Below, piece after piece: positions 1 through 12,480 of a DNA stretch of 64,000 nucleotides. How positions within the stretch are numbered: position 1 is the stretch's first letter; every line of letters begins with the position of its first letter. Under the pieces are notes generated by a model, which made no database searches, was not told the origin of the DNA, and saw only the letters and a list, made by a program, of their open reading frames with translations. The translations under genes were made by a program, and so were the position numbers. The DNA lies in assembly GCF_000149955.1 (NCBI RefSeq), contig NC_030994.1, positions 2,968,366-3,032,365 on the forward strand, in the 5' to 3' direction. This DNA comes from Fusarium oxysporum f. sp. lycopersici 4287. Its lineage: Eukaryota; Ascomycota; Sordariomycetes; Hypocreales; Nectriaceae.

Positions 1-86
1 CTGGCACCTGGAGGTGACTTTCGCTCGATGGCTGCCGCCGCATCGCCAAGCTGAATGGCCTCTTTTTCCACCACGGCAGAGGCCAT
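1..86 (-). CDS. N-terminal fragment of a gene running off the left edge
   Basis: An ATG on the minus strand at 84-86 opens a frame that stays open to base 1, giving 28 codons. The visible residues start MASAVVEKEAIQLGD and are rich in Ala and Glu. The product cannot be identified from this much. A cytosolic N-terminus of a transporter or enzyme would fit, but that is a guess. The roughly 470 bp between this ATG and the regulator at 562 would be a shared divergent promoter. Confidence 0.4.
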   Translation of the reverse strand, partial: MASAVVEKEAIQLGDAAAAIERKSPPGA

Positions 87-561
87 GATTTCTAGGAGGC
101 GAAAGAAGTTCTGGATAGAATGTGTATATATGAATAAGGAAACGAAGATAGTGATGTTTATGCGATTTTAAGAAGTATTAAAACGAAAAAGAAGGACGGT
201 AATGAATGAATCTTAGTCAATTTGTCTCAAGTTAGATACGACAAGTAACATATACGATGTTGTCAATAAAAAAAGGGGAACATTTAAACCATCTCATCTC
301 ATAGAAGTCATGTTCGGCCCTTGAAAGATAACTTCTGCCCGAGCCTTTGCTTGGCCATTACGGATTGTAGTGTATGATGCTCGCGTCTCGGTGGCACCGA
401 AGGACCGAAGGTGGATAAAATCATTATGTCATTGGGTCTTCTTCTCCGCTTGCTAAACAACCAAACTCCGCTAGGTTTCGCTAATAAATAACTAACCTCG
501 GGGCGAAAATCGCACCGATGTCCCGAACTCTTACAACGACATATTCATCGAAAGAAAAAGA
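87..561. other. Intergenic, probable divergent promoter
   Basis: No convincing gene is visible. The stretch lies between two divergent start codons and has A/T-rich and polypurine patches typical of fungal 5' regions. No specific binding site could be assigned. Confidence 0.4.
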
Positions 562-3078
562 ATGCAACAAGACGCCCTGAACAGCGATCCAGGCGACGAT
601 GCACGCTCTGACACCCCTACAAAGACAGCCCATCCTCTATCGGTAAGACCCTGTTCTAGCCGGAGGCCGCTTGACTGACACCTCTACAGTGTGATCAATG
701 TCGCCAGCGCAAGGTGCTATCCTACTAGGCCCATATGCTCATTCCTGTGGTGCCGATGCTGACCCCTCTGTGACAGGTGCGCTGCGATCGAGGTATCCCC
801 TGTGGGCCATGCTCACGAAGACGAGAGCAGTGCGTGTATCCTACGTCAGCCAAACCTCGAGCCAAGAGACAGCGTGCACTTGTGTCTGATGGATAGTCTG
901 TGCCTCCTTTTCTTCTTTTATGCATCAGATGCAGAAACTTACATCCCAAAGCGAGTCCAAAATCGACCATCTTTCAGTAAAGCTCGACAAGGTTCTTGCA
1001 TCCATCGAGAATCTTGAATCTTCCTTTGGCCAAATAGATACTAGTGCCCCCAGCACGCGAACGAACCTTGCAGAAAATACGCCCCTGTCATTGGCAGGCT
1101 CAGCTCTGCTTCACAAGACACCCGTTGAGGATCATTCCGGCTCGGAGCTGCAGAGAGACGCTGTCTTGGCCACGCAAGCTGCGTTTGCCACCAAGTTTGC
1201 GCAGAAGGCTGTTGATAGTAGCCATCTGCTACAGGTCTCGCCAGATGTCAGGCCGTGCTTAGACGCGTTGAGGGATGAGCTCAAAGAAAGAGGGCCTGGT
1301 CATGGGGATCCGAAGCCGCCTGAGACCCGCGGAATCTCGGCCGGTGCGAGTCAGCACCACTTCACGCTGCCTCCCATTCAACTTGCTATGGCTGCGATCC
1401 ATAAGCTCAAAGGCAGGTTTAGTTTACAAACCGGCATCTTTCGTTGCAAGCCAAGCTGACCACGGTCGTAGAGTCGTCTCGTCTTAGGTTCTGCTGGTGC
1501 ATGGAGATAGATGTCGGCCAGTTTGTCGATTACTTCTTCACCGTGTACTCTGGGACTCCGTCGCTGGCTGACCTCATCATTGTCCATTGCGGTCTGCACA
1601 ACCTCCTTGTACCATATGGAAATCAGCAAAAGGACAAGACGTCGCAAGACAATATCAAGTCTCAAGCCGCACTATGCCAACAGAATCTGGAGTCAATTCT
1701 AGCCAATCTGCCGTTTAGTATCCCTTCGACATATGAATTTGCCCTTGCTCTTCTCATGGCTGTATGGCTGCAGAACCAGAGGCACGCATTGCAGAAGCTG
1801 ACCTTCACATAGACCACCTATTTCGTCCAGCGATGCAGCATGTCTCAAGCTTGGAGCTACCTCGCAGCTGCTGCACAGATCTGTCTCACTTTGGGGTATC
1901 ATCTTGAGATACCTAGTAAACCAGAGAAGAAACAAGAGCGGCAGCGAAGAGTTCGGCTCTTTTGGCTGGTTTACATAATGGACAAACTTCTTGCCTTGCG
2001 TCTGAACCGACCACCACTCCTCCGAGATAGAGACATCACCGTATCATACGAAAGCTACGGTGAGACGGCTGTAGATTCCTCACTACCCATTGCTCCGAAG
2101 TGGATCAAGATGGGTATGCTGTACGGCAGGATATACGACGAGATATTCAGCCCTGGCGCGCTGTTACAACCGTCAACGCCACGGGAAACTAGAGCTCGGG
2201 AACTAGCTGTTGAACTTGATTGTCTATTTGACAGCAAGGATACAGTTGAAGTAGGCCAACGCAACATCATGATATATGACACATTCTAATACAGGATATC
2301 AGGAGTCCTTCATGGAAGAATTACCCGAGCATCCGGATGATCTGCTTCCCAGGCTTGTCAAGCGTGCAGATAGGATCTCTCATCTGGCCACCATCACAAT
2401 GATATACAGAAGTATACAGCCCAGTTCTAATACTGGCTCCGCATTCTGCAATGAATGCCTGTCTTCAGCCAAGCAGTGTCTTGAGGAACACAAAGAAGCC
2501 TTTTCGCTACTACAAGATGCCGAACCTAGTACTGTTGAGCTCTACGTGCAATGGCAAGTCGTAAACGCATAATCCTTACCCCTTATATGTCTAACGGCTT
2601 GCTACATAGGGCTCTTTTGGCGGCACCATTTGTGCCATTCATAGTGCTTTTCTGCCACGCGATTGAGACACGGGATCCGAGCCATCTTGAGAATCTGTCA
2701 GCTGTTGTTCGGGCGTTGCAGATTCTTCCCCGTGAGACTCCGGATATCTATGGTAAGCAGCGCCGTGTGTTTGAGCTCATGTATAGCGTGGCGTGTAAAT
2801 ACGTGGGCGAATCGGGCTCTAGCCAGCATCATCATCAGCATGGACGACCATTCTTCGGGGTACTCCTTGCCGAGGCAGGGGTCCCCATGCTAGGGGAGAC
2901 GCAGATGAATACTGAAATGCAGAACTTCGATATTCAAATGGAGTACGGGCCCGATGTGCAAATTGGGGGCATGGATTTGAGACAGGAAGGGATCTTTTGG
3001 GGTGACCTGGAAGGGTTGAATTCTAGTGAAGAATTCGGGTCTTGGTTTCAACCTTCAAATTTCGGAGACAGGCAGTGA
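562..3078 (+). CDS. Zn2Cys6 fungal transcription factor
   Basis: Eight exons (562-642, 690-713, 777-881, 929-1416, 1488-1761, 1813-2250, 2303-2553, 2610-3078) join into one 709-aa frame. The zinc binuclear cluster has Cys at residues 28, 31, 38, 44, 47 and 54, built from exons 2 and 3. It is followed by a heptad-like coiled coil (starting MQKLTSQSESKIDHL), the usual dimerisation element. The middle region fits the fungal_trans domain (PF04082 type), with motifs such as EIDVGQFVDYFF, LGYHLEIP and FCHAIETRDP. It is therefore a nuclear DNA-binding regulator. Its targets are unknown; the convergent NmrA-like gene is the nearest neighbour. The last intron (2554-2609) needs a GC donor (GCAAGT) to keep the frame. 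Family assignment is firm and the exact splice sites are probable. Confidence 0.85.
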
Positions 3079-3286
3079 TTAAGTGCAGTGACATTTATCA
3101 AACGCCTTATCAAGGTGACAGATTGTTTTCTATCGATTCTGTTCAAGAACTATACTACTGAAACGATATCCACATTTAGGAAGATATGCTGGCAGCCGGA
3201 TTCCGCCAAAAGTCTATTGCCGGCCTGGCGGGGCCACTAACACAGGCTCTTTTACACAGCCACTGGCTTCATCATGAACATGTCGT

Positions 3287-4381
3287 TTAGACGGAGAAGG
3301 ACTTGCCACCCCAGGCCTTGGCGATGATCTCTTCCACAGACGTAAGAGGAACATCTGGAAAGCGCTTGTCAAGGCGGCGGTCATCGTCGGGCAAGATGCA
3401 AGCGCCGGTAATGATCATCCGGCACAGTCCCGCCAGCAAGGGCTTGAACTCATCCTCGGTGACCTCTTCGGGGTGCCATAGCAGTGTGGCGTCACCCTGT
3501 TCCAGCTTATCCACAGGGTCGTATAGAATCTCCATCTTGGAGCCTGCGCTTTCATGTTAGAAAGAACTGGATAAAAAGAGAGGATGCATACCTCGGATTC
3601 TTTTGGCAATCTCGATAAGTTCATTGACCGATATATCAGAGCCTGACAAGAATCCGCGCTGAGGCCACTTTTCATCCGTATCAATGAGGCGAACGATGAA
3701 TCGGGCGAGATCTTCGCTGTACGTGACTGTGAATTTCTCATTGCCAGAGCCAGGAATCACGGCTATACCCTTTTCCATGTCGAGGAGCCATTGGAAAGTC
3801 TTGAGGTTGCTCTTGATATGAGGCATGCCCCAGTAATCAGAAAAGAATCCAATCGAGATGCGGATGTACTCGAGGCTCGTCTGCTTGAGCGCTCTAGCAT
3901 TCGGAATCCAACCTCCGATGCCAGGGCCCGAACTTGGGTCACTATCATCTCATGTGAGTAAGCGAGTTGCAATTCGTTATTACGACTTACTCCTCGTCAA
4001 TTGGGGTAACAAATTCGCTTGGAATAAGCCGTCGCGTGGTCTGAGACTTGTCTGCTGCAGCAATGAGGCTCAGCTGTGACTGGCCGCCCGAGTCGGTTTC
4101 GAGATTAATGGCAGATACCACTGTATCGATCTTGTGATCTTCTAGCAGAATGGTAAGGGCCTCGACGTTGGAATAGTCCACCACAAGAAATGTCGGAGAC
4201 TCAGGAGTACTCTCAGCTGGAGCCTATGGATCAGAGTCAGTCTGGCCCGCGTTATGATGAAGTGTAAGCTGTATACCTTGCGGCCAAGGATGAAGAGTTT
4301 GTGGGCCCCGTGATGCTGTAGATGCTCAACGATGGTCTTTCCTACCCCCCCGGTACCTCCGGCAATAGCAACAATGGCCAT
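3287..4381 (-). CDS. NmrA-like / isoflavone-reductase-family NAD(P)-binding protein
   Basis: Four exons (4381-4277, 4223-3991, 3941-3592, 3543-3287) give 314 aa, the usual size for this family. The N-terminus MAIVAIAGGTGGVGKTIVEH carries the Rossmann dinucleotide motif GGTGGVG. Further family features are VSAINLET, the segment RLIPSEFVTPID and the later WGMPHIKSNL and SGNEKFTVTYSEDLARF. Members of this atypical SDR family bind NADP(H) and act either as small-molecule reductases or as redox-sensing regulators. No substrate can be named. All three introns have GT-AG borders on the minus strand. The gene is convergent with the Zn2Cys6 regulator. A related but broken gene lies at 20467-21297. Confidence 0.85.
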
Positions 4382-5196
4382 GTTGATGAATCGTAAGAAC
4401 GGATAGTTGACTTGGAGTAGTCTGTTATGTAAGGGGGACTTGTGTAGAGAAGGTCTATGGTTCTTATGAAATGAGCCTTCTAGTATTTATAACATGGCCC
4501 ACGGTGGTCTTGAACTATTCATATTGCGGGTTTGCCTTTTTGGATGCGGAGTTTACGCTGCGGAGTTGGCGACGTCAGGTTCCTTAAATGCCTAGCCTTC
4601 AGCAGTTCGGATCTTCGGTCGTTCCGCGGTCCGTATCTGATGTCTCCGTGTAAAGTCGGTATGCGGATCCCGCGCGTTCCATATAAGCTCAGAAGTGATA
4701 CTGGCTAGGTTTTTGCACGCTAAGTTTTATATGGTTACATAGTCTAGGACCGCCGTCACAGGTCTCAACTGCAAATAAACACAGTTTGTTGCACACAGAA
4801 AAGCCATGGTAAACAATACTCCAAAGCTTGCTACTGTTATGATGGCGCTTTATTAGATAATTACTATTATTATCTAGCTAGGGTTTCATCTAAGGGCATA
4901 GATATTATCTCACCATTAACTATTACCTCCGCTTTGTTTAAATGTATAATAATGGGGAATAGTTGAACCTTTTGATAACCTCTGTAGTTTGGATCCTTCG
5001 GTGTGGAGGTATTACTGCTATTAAAGCCACAATACTCCATTCCATATATAAAGTACTTGGTGCCTTCCTTCTGGTAAGGTAACTTGGGGATGCTGAGTTA
5101 TGCTATGCACATCAAATAATTTCTTTTGTGCGAATCGAAACATAATAGTTAATAGTACCTATACTATTGTCACTTCCCATATCAACCGTGTCAAAT
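4382..5196. other. Intergenic, partly AT-rich
   Basis: The first 350 bp would be the promoter of the NmrA-like gene. From about 4830 the DNA becomes TA-rich with short poly-T and TATTATTATC-like runs, which looks like an old repeat altered by RIP. No coding frame is supported. Confidence 0.4.
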
Positions 5197-8025
5197 TCAA
5201 ATGAAAGCGTTAAAGACCCAACACCTACGACACTTCTCATGTTCACAATCCCGACATTCCTTCGTTTCAACCTTTGTAGGTCCCGCCTCACAATTACAGC
5301 ATACCCAGCGAGTTTGCGACTCAGGAACGTTTTCAACATCCATCAAGCCAGCTAGTTTGATGCACTTCTCGCACCTTTCATGACTACGACAGCCCCGGCA
5401 GTGATTGAATCTCCCCCGTTGGGGTCCGCCATTGCAAGCACAGCAGAACCACATCGGGTAGTCCATATCCTCCGAGAGTGTCACGAGACTGCGACTTTTC
5501 GTTTGTGCATATTTGGGATCCTCCAAAAGATCAACGATTTCCTTCCGTCCTAGTCTCTTTGCCCAGAATAATGCGGTGCGGCCATCACTGTCAAGGAGGT
5601 TGATATCTGCGCCGCATTCGAGCAGCTGACGAGCTATTTCAATGTGCCCTCTGTAACATGCTACATGCAACGCACTGGATCCGAATCGACCACCCCGCGC
5701 ATCAACATCCACACCTTGAGACGTCAAAAGACTTTTGACAAGGCCCGCAAGACCAAAAGAAGAAGCGTAGTAGAGAGGCTCGCTTGCCATGATAGCCTCT
5801 CTCGATGCATCGGGCATTAGGCACTGAACCCAGAAGCTAAAGTTGCCCCTACCAGCCTTCTTAGAACTCAGACAAAATGCCATAGCAGAGTCCTCCTGGC
5901 GTCCGTAGTTGTCAGATAGTCTGGCGTGAAGGGGCCAATATCGAGAAGCGTAGCGAAGAAGAGGGTACTCCTGATACTTCTTCTCAAGCTCTTCGTTGGT
6001 GCAGCAACCGTCTTGAAAGCTCTCAAGAAGTAGATACAATAAGCACTTATTGGCGATGTCGGCGTGTATTCCTGGGATATTGTAGCTGAACCAGGCAACG
6101 TCTCCTTCGTTCGTGTGGCTGGAGGTGATATACGCCCGAACCGATGAGTGGGCTAACCTAACCACGCTTGTTGCTGCGTCGTAATCCACAAGGCCTTGGC
6201 ATATCTCCAGCAACACCATTGGCTCGGGCAGTCTGCACTCCTCATCGATACGTGCTTCATAATCGTCTAGAACTGCAGCTTCTGCCAGTTCTTGTATCGT
6301 AAGTGGTCGCAGCGCTACGGAGAGGAAGAATAGCGATTCTCTAGCGAGAAGTCTATCTGCTTCGGGGATGCTAAGCAGAATCTTTTCGTATACTTCGTAA
6401 ATATCCTTTGGGAGATCATATAGGGCGTTGAAAACCATTTTGGCTGTTCTGAGAGTGCTGAGGGAGTCGAGTTGGCACTGGGCGTACCGAAACCTGAAAA
6501 CGTCAGAAAAGAGGCACATACAAGGTTTATGGTATAGGTTTGCTCACGTTCCTTTCGCGTTACCAAGTACTTTCTCACGCAACTCTAGTTTTGTCTCATT
6601 GCTGAGTCGTCTGAGGAGACGCTCTCCGCTTATTCTCGTGGTGATGTAGAAGTCGATATCTCTATCAACGTCTTCTGTACCCATATCTACCTCGATCATC
6701 TCTGGTGGTTCTTCCAGTTGCAGATCTTCTGTCCAATGTGAACAGCTCGATATAGCTGTCACAAACAGTCGCACGTTGGAGTTCTCGGTAACAAGTTGTA
6801 GAAGCATCTCAAACACCTCGATGCAGCTGAAACTCTCGTTGATAGCATCAACTGAAATGTAGAATTTGTCAAAGTTCGACACGTATTGCGAGGTTAACTT
6901 GAGTATGGAATTCTCACCCAAGACCTCACCTGACTTGCGCAACTGGTCGATGCCTTCGAGGGCTTCGGGATGCTGTTCTGAGAGTTGATGAAGAATTGAC
7001 CCCAGGATGTTGAGAGGCTGCTGAGACTCCCTGTCATCAAAGGAGCAGTAAAAGTAAGCTTGGCCGATTTTGGGGTCTTCTTGCTGATATGACTTGAGTT
7101 GTTCGACTGCAGCAGCACTGGTATCCATTTCAGCATCGGTGACAGGAAATCGGTGATTTGACTTACTGCAATGTTGTTTTTCCGGAACCAGCTACATGTA
7201 TATGGGTTAGAAGGAGCGCAAGATTCAGCACATAAAAGGGCTGTCGGCTTACATTTGCCGCGAAGCCAGAGGATTCTTGGGGAGCCTGCACCACCGTCCC
7301 TCCAAGCTTTGAAGTCGCCGTCCAAGAACCACGACCCAGTAGATTCCATCCTCTTTTTGATTGCTTTAGCGTGTAGCTGTCTGGGGCTGAACGATTGTAT
7401 CCATTCCCTGATCTTTTCTCTCTTTTCTTCTGTTCAAAACGTGAGCGGTAGCGAGCTGTAGCATGGTGGATGCAGACCTTCATCTTTAAGCTTCCCCTTC
7501 TCTTGACCTTCTCTAGCAATATTTAAAATTTCATGCGACTCAATCAGCAAGACTTCCATTTGCGTCCTAGTGCAATCAGAGACACTCATTCTTAGGTATG
7601 AGGAATTAAAAGACTTACGAGTTCTCAGCCATCATCATCACAATAAACCAAGTCTTCACACGTTCGAGATCCTGAATATCCGCTTTCACATCATCTTTCA
7701 CCCACGGCCACAAGAATGCATTAACCCTACGAGATGAAGTCTGCTTCTTATTCAAATTCTCAACAAGACGACCTACAAGCTCCGAAGTCGAAGATAAAGT
7801 CTTGCGAAACTCTTTCGAGCGTATTAAATCGGCTATATGTGGTTCTGCTGAAGCGATGTCTAGTTTCTCCAGCTGCTCCAAGACACCTTTGAGACCGAGA
7901 AGCTCTGTGTAGAGCTTGCGCATGTCACTTTGAGCATCGTGGACTGCTTTGCCGTAGTTGTACGCTCGTTGAATTAAATCTGAAATTTGACCCACTAGGC
8001 CAATGATAGATATGGGATCAACCAT
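5197..8025 (-). CDS. NLR (STAND) protein: fungal N-terminal domain, NACHT, ankyrin repeats, twin Cys-rich fingers
   Basis: Six exons (8025-7619, 7566-7478, 7429-7253, 7191-7167, 7117-6548, 6493-5197) close into 854 aa. Residues 1-135, beginning MVDPISIIGLVGQISDLIQR, match the helical fungal N-terminal domain (HeLo-like) of STAND proteins. A NACHT ATPase follows: the Walker A (GKSGSGKTTL, about 223-232) is built across an intron and a 25-nt exon. The winged-helix-like region includes YEVYEKILLSIP. Residues 660-748 hold two to three ankyrin repeats (SALHVACYRGHIEIARQLL). The C-terminus has two similar Cys-rich modules (about 770-800 and 819-847), each starting W-x-C-C-x-C and ending C-x-x-C. 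In known families such proteins sense non-self and trigger regulated cell death; that role is inferred here. The start was chosen at MVDPIS because upstream residues do not look like the family. Confidence 0.85.
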
Positions 8026-9249
8026 GGTTTCGGGGCCGGGATAAAAGGCTTGGCATGATTTCGTGATAGATGCATTGGTGAAAGGTCGAGCGGGGTTGAT
8101 GAGCTGACAGGCGGTCAGATGAAGCAGAATGTCAAGCCACAATATCGATATCTTGAACTCTATGGTTTAGTCTCCGAAAGAAATCGGACAAACTAATCCA
8201 AGGTCCTTATTAGGAGAAGGTATTGTTATATAAGCTTATAAAGTCTAGCAAGGAGTAAAACGCCATTGAGCATATTAATTCAAACTGAAGCTTTCTAATG
8301 CTAACCTGTAGTAATGGTAGGTAGTTAACCTTTCTCTTCTAAAGCCAAAAATAGTAATATTACAAGTTGGCTAGAAAGCAAGAGTAAAAAGGTAAATAAG
8401 GATAAAATCTTTTATTAACGATCTTGTGTTTTTTTGTTTCGCTACCAAGCACTTGAAATGCATTTGCACTGGTGAGGCTGCAAAATCTCATGTTATAAAC
8501 CAGATCATGCGTTTCAACCAATCGGTGTCATTAGACAACCCTGCGCGAAATCAGTCTTAAATGTGCAGCCTATGTCAGATCCCGCCTCCATAAGCTAGCC
8601 TTGAGTTAAAAGACTTCAGGCTGTAAGTCATCAGAAAGAGAGAACTAGTTAGCATTCTCGACGTGTTCTTCTACTGCATCTCTTCTCAAATACCCAAGTC
8701 AGGAAATCATGCACAGTTATCTTGGTCGTTGTTTCATGCTTTACAGAGCAACAGAGCGGTGCCGCGAAAGACTCTGCTGTGATTGGCTTAAACTGAATGC
8801 AACAAAAGAACAGTGGCCGCGGCTAATTGAGAGGTATGGCTAGGAGCAGAGCGGCTACTCACACAAGTACCAAAATTCTGAGCCAACAGGAATCTACACA
8901 CTAACGCTTGGCCTCCAGTAATGAAGCCAATGTAAAGTCCCGGTGTCAGCCTTCTTCCCGCCCACCTGAAACGTTGCACTGTGACCAATGCTTTGCAGGA
9001 ACTGATTGGGAGTAAAGGCTGTTGGTGTGGTAGAAGTGCAACTGTAGATTACACATCCCATCTTCAAAAGGTTGAAATTTGGTCTCAGCCCCAAAATGCC
9101 AGGGCCGGGTTGTACGGCACAAGGATGTTGACAGCGGCACGATTGCACAGGACCAGGACAGACCATTATTTAAGGGGACGAACCTTCCCCCTTTGATTCT
9201 TTGCACAATGCAACCCCAAAAACTCCACCTATTCCAAACATCAATAACG
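8026..9249. other. Intergenic
   Basis: Contains the NLR promoter and an AT-rich patch at about 8200-8440. Only small overlapping ORFs of low coding character are seen from 8788 to 9260. No gene is called. Confidence 0.4.
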
Positions 9250-9601
9250 ATGGAAGCCATCAGCTGGGACGACGGATACCCGAACTATAAAGGCTGGGTT
9301 CGCTGCGGCTGCCACTACGTCCAACCTGACGTAAGTTCCCATTTACCACCAGCAATCAAGCAATCTAACATTATCCCTAAAATAACAGTGGGAACAAGAA
9401 AGAGGAGTAAGTATATCCAGCTGTGCGCACGACATACTAACCGCGTCACAGTGTGTCCACAAAGACTGCGACGGAGGTTTTTATGGTAGTGATGGAGGGT
9501 TCTGGATCGACTGGGAGTATGAAGATACAACCAAGAGACGATGGTATTGCAGCAGAAAATGCGCCAAGTGGACGGCGAAGAAGATGGTGAGTGCTTCTTG
9601 A
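9250..9601 (+). CDS. Small cysteine-rich protein, unknown function
   Basis: Exons 9250-9330, 9389-9406 and 9452-9601 give an 82-aa protein. It begins MEAISWDDGYPNYKGWVRCG and has Cys in the patterns C-x-C, C-x4-C and C-x3-C (WYCSRKCAKW). There is no signal peptide, so it is not an obvious secreted effector. The Cys spacing would allow zinc binding. The middle exon is only 18 nt, but both its flanks are textbook GTAAGT...CAG sites. The 3' end is uncertain: GTGAGT at 9587 could be a further donor, which would change the last few residues. I do not recognise the family. Confidence 0.5.
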
Positions 9602-11567
9602 CTACTTCTGTGGATCTTGCTGATTTAGTAGTGTGTATGCACAGATCGGAGCTGTCTATGCAGCCGCTAAGCGCTCGATGGGTTCGGTGTATTTCCTTAT
9701 CAGTAGTTCACGTGTCATTTGGGTTTCATTTATATTACTACATCAATAAATTGACTACTCATCGTTAAATCAAGAACATTAGAGCAAGGTCGTGTTCTCA
9801 ACGAAAAGAGGAGTTCTTAATAACAGAGTGAGCATAAGGTCCAAGTCGAACAAAATGACGTATTATTGTAAATAGCAATCTTGCGTGTGACTCAACCCCA
9901 GCTAGAAGATCTGACAGATGGTAAGCGATTGCACTATTTTGGGGGGCTGCGTTAGCCGCCAGCCTGATTTCTATTTTCATCTCCATTTCAGGTGAGAGGC
10001 CAGCGAAACGACTCCACGTTTCTATTGGCAGAGCTGAATCTCAGCTCTCTAAGCCGCAATCAAAATACCTCAAAATATAGAGGGTGTTATTGGTCGCCTG
10101 TACTTCTTGCGATTCCAATAGTATCTAGCAACTCGTCTCCAATAATCACATCATGGACCTTGCTGGTGACTAAACACTATTTCCGTGAGTGACTGAAAGT
10201 CGAGGATACACTGCCGCCCTCGTCTTCCCCATCTGAGTTGGTGGAATAGCATGCCGAAGAGCGAAAGAGAAAACAAGTGGGGTCTATACCGGTGCCGAGA
10301 TTTGTTCCGTCCATAACCGTGATGCAGGCAGACTGTGCAGTAGCAGTGGCAATCATCTATGCGTTTGGCCGGGCATCGAACTTCTCGTAATTACGACTTG
10401 TATTAGTATAGTTTCAGAGTCTCGTATTGTTCAGTGGTTGCACTGCAGCCAGGCATCCCTTCGCCGTAAGCTTTGTATGTGCAAGTCTAGAAGCCAGAGC
10501 TTGAGGCAAGGGAATATTCCTACTAACCATCTAGTCAGGATATAAGTTGAAGTTTCTGGCTCTCAAACCTAGTTTTACTTTGGAGTTGCAGTAGGCTCCT
10601 CACAAAGTTGTACGCCAGGCGAGAGGCCTTGAACGACGCGGATATACCCCGAGTTGCTACGAGGGAGAAGTCCTATGATAGTGTCAAGCCTTATCGCCTG
10701 GAAAATGTGTTAAGTTTGCTGGGGCATTTATACAGTCTCACTTGGGGCATGATGGAAGTCTTTCAAGGGCCGTCCGTATGAGGTATGAGGTAAAGATGAG
10801 ATGGCCACAAACCAGTGATCAAAGCCATCAGCGGGGAACTGCTACCACCGCCCGGGTACTTACAATATCTCGCCGCTGCTGAGATTTCGATAGTTTTCTC
10901 TGTTCATAAGTCTCATCTCTGAACTTCTTATATAATTCGACTAGTAGTGGCAAATGAGCCGTCCGGCTCTGATCGCAAGGCCTGAAATAAAGCCTAAGTT
11001 GTGAGCCAGATGTGTTATTTGTAGTTGAGACTTGTGACTGAGAGCTTATATCAGCACAGAGAACTTAGCTGAAACAAAACCCGACATTTCCAGGCCGTTA
11101 CATATTTTCAAAAAAAAAAAAAGTGTAAGTATTTTCCTCCCAGCAACATTATATCTCAAGTCTGTTCACTTGCAGAATGTTCAACACTGAATAGTTTATA
11201 GCAAACAAAAGCAACATATATAGTAAAATGCGACGCATGGGTTGGGAAAGCTATATCATTTTTACTGCGTCGAACTTCTTTCATCCTCCTAATGCAGTAA
11301 ACGCAGATTATGCACAAAGAAATTCGATGCTCGTAAATCGCAAAACCAGATGAAGCTATTGGCAGACCGTTTGATTTTTCCCCTGCATTTCCTGTCAATG
11401 GTCCCTGGGCTAATCGTGTTAGCGTGCAGCTGAGATCAATAGTTCACTAATGATAACGCGCTAGCCCCAAGCCCCAACACCATAAAGACATTGCAGGCCC
11501 CATTTGCGTGTTGTACCTGATTTTTCTCCCTCAGCGTCTCAATTCCAACTTTAGTCTTTCGCTAACT
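9602..11567. other. Long intergenic region, no gene seen
   Basis: About 2 kb with only short ORFs in all frames. There is an A-run at about 11108-11122. No tRNA, repeat family or conserved domain was recognised. The last 100 bp are pyrimidine-rich and look like the core promoter of the secreted-protein gene. Confidence 0.4.
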
Positions 11568-12480
11568 ATGTATACTCGTGCCTTTTTATCTCTGGCCGTC
11601 GGTCTCATTGGCGTGGCTGCCAGTCCTTGCAAGCCGTTGACATCAGGTATGATGGTGTAAGGGATCTGGCAAAGAGCATGCGCTAATTGGGAATTATACA
11701 GCCTCGATCGTTACTTCGGCAACTTTGACGTCAAGCGTGGCTGAACCCACTGTATCTACCTCTGTTGAATCCGCTGCCACTGAGACGTCAACTTCGGCCG
11801 AGTCTTTGGTAACTGATACTCTGACTTCAACCACTGCTTTGACCACCACATCCACCGACTCAACAACGCTCTTTACAACAGAAACTTCAGCTGCTACAAC
11901 TGATTTCTCCTCCACCGAGACCTCAGCCGATACCACCACCGCCGACGCGACAACTACAACATCCGACGCCCCGGCCGTAATCACCACATTCTCCATCATC
12001 GCCGGCTCCGGCCCCGCAGCCAACAACCAGCTCAGATCAGACAACAACTTCGGCACCCCCTTATACTTTGGCTCAAGAGTAACCCTCCCCGCGCAGCACT
12101 ACAACATCGACGCCGCCACCGGACAGATCAAAGCCGGCACCAAGGCCATCTGCGCATGGTTCACACACAGCGACATGACCAAAGCCTACATCACCGCATG
12201 TACCAGCGACAATGAGAATCTTACCAACGGCGTAGTTTATCTGACCTGCCAGGTTCTTGCTGAGGGGTCTGCTCTCCAGTGTAGCGTTCCGGTGCTGAGC
12301 TGCGTGCAGCAAGGTGGTGGTGTTCAGACTTGCGCTGCAACGACGGATACTCTGAGTCATTTTAGTATGGAGGGTGATGATGGATTGGTTTATATTGTTG
12401 GTGATGGCTTTACGGGTATTAATCAGACACCCGTTGATCTGATCGTTGACCAGGCTGCGGTTGCTGCTCCTACAGCTTGA
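11568..12480 (+). CDS. Secreted Ser/Thr-rich (mucin-like) protein
   Basis: Two exons (11568-11646, 11702-12480) give 285 aa. A signal peptide is visible (MYTRAFLSLAVGLIGVAASP). A Thr/Ser/Ala-rich stretch of roughly 80 residues follows, a likely O-glycosylated linker. The C-terminal half is globular and has several Cys in motifs such as AICAWF, TACTSDN, LTCQVL and PVLSCVQQ, which probably form disulfides. There is no clear GPI site at the end. It is probably a cell-surface or extracellular protein of unknown role. The intron removes an early out-of-frame break and joins Gly/Ala codons cleanly. Confidence 0.75.
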
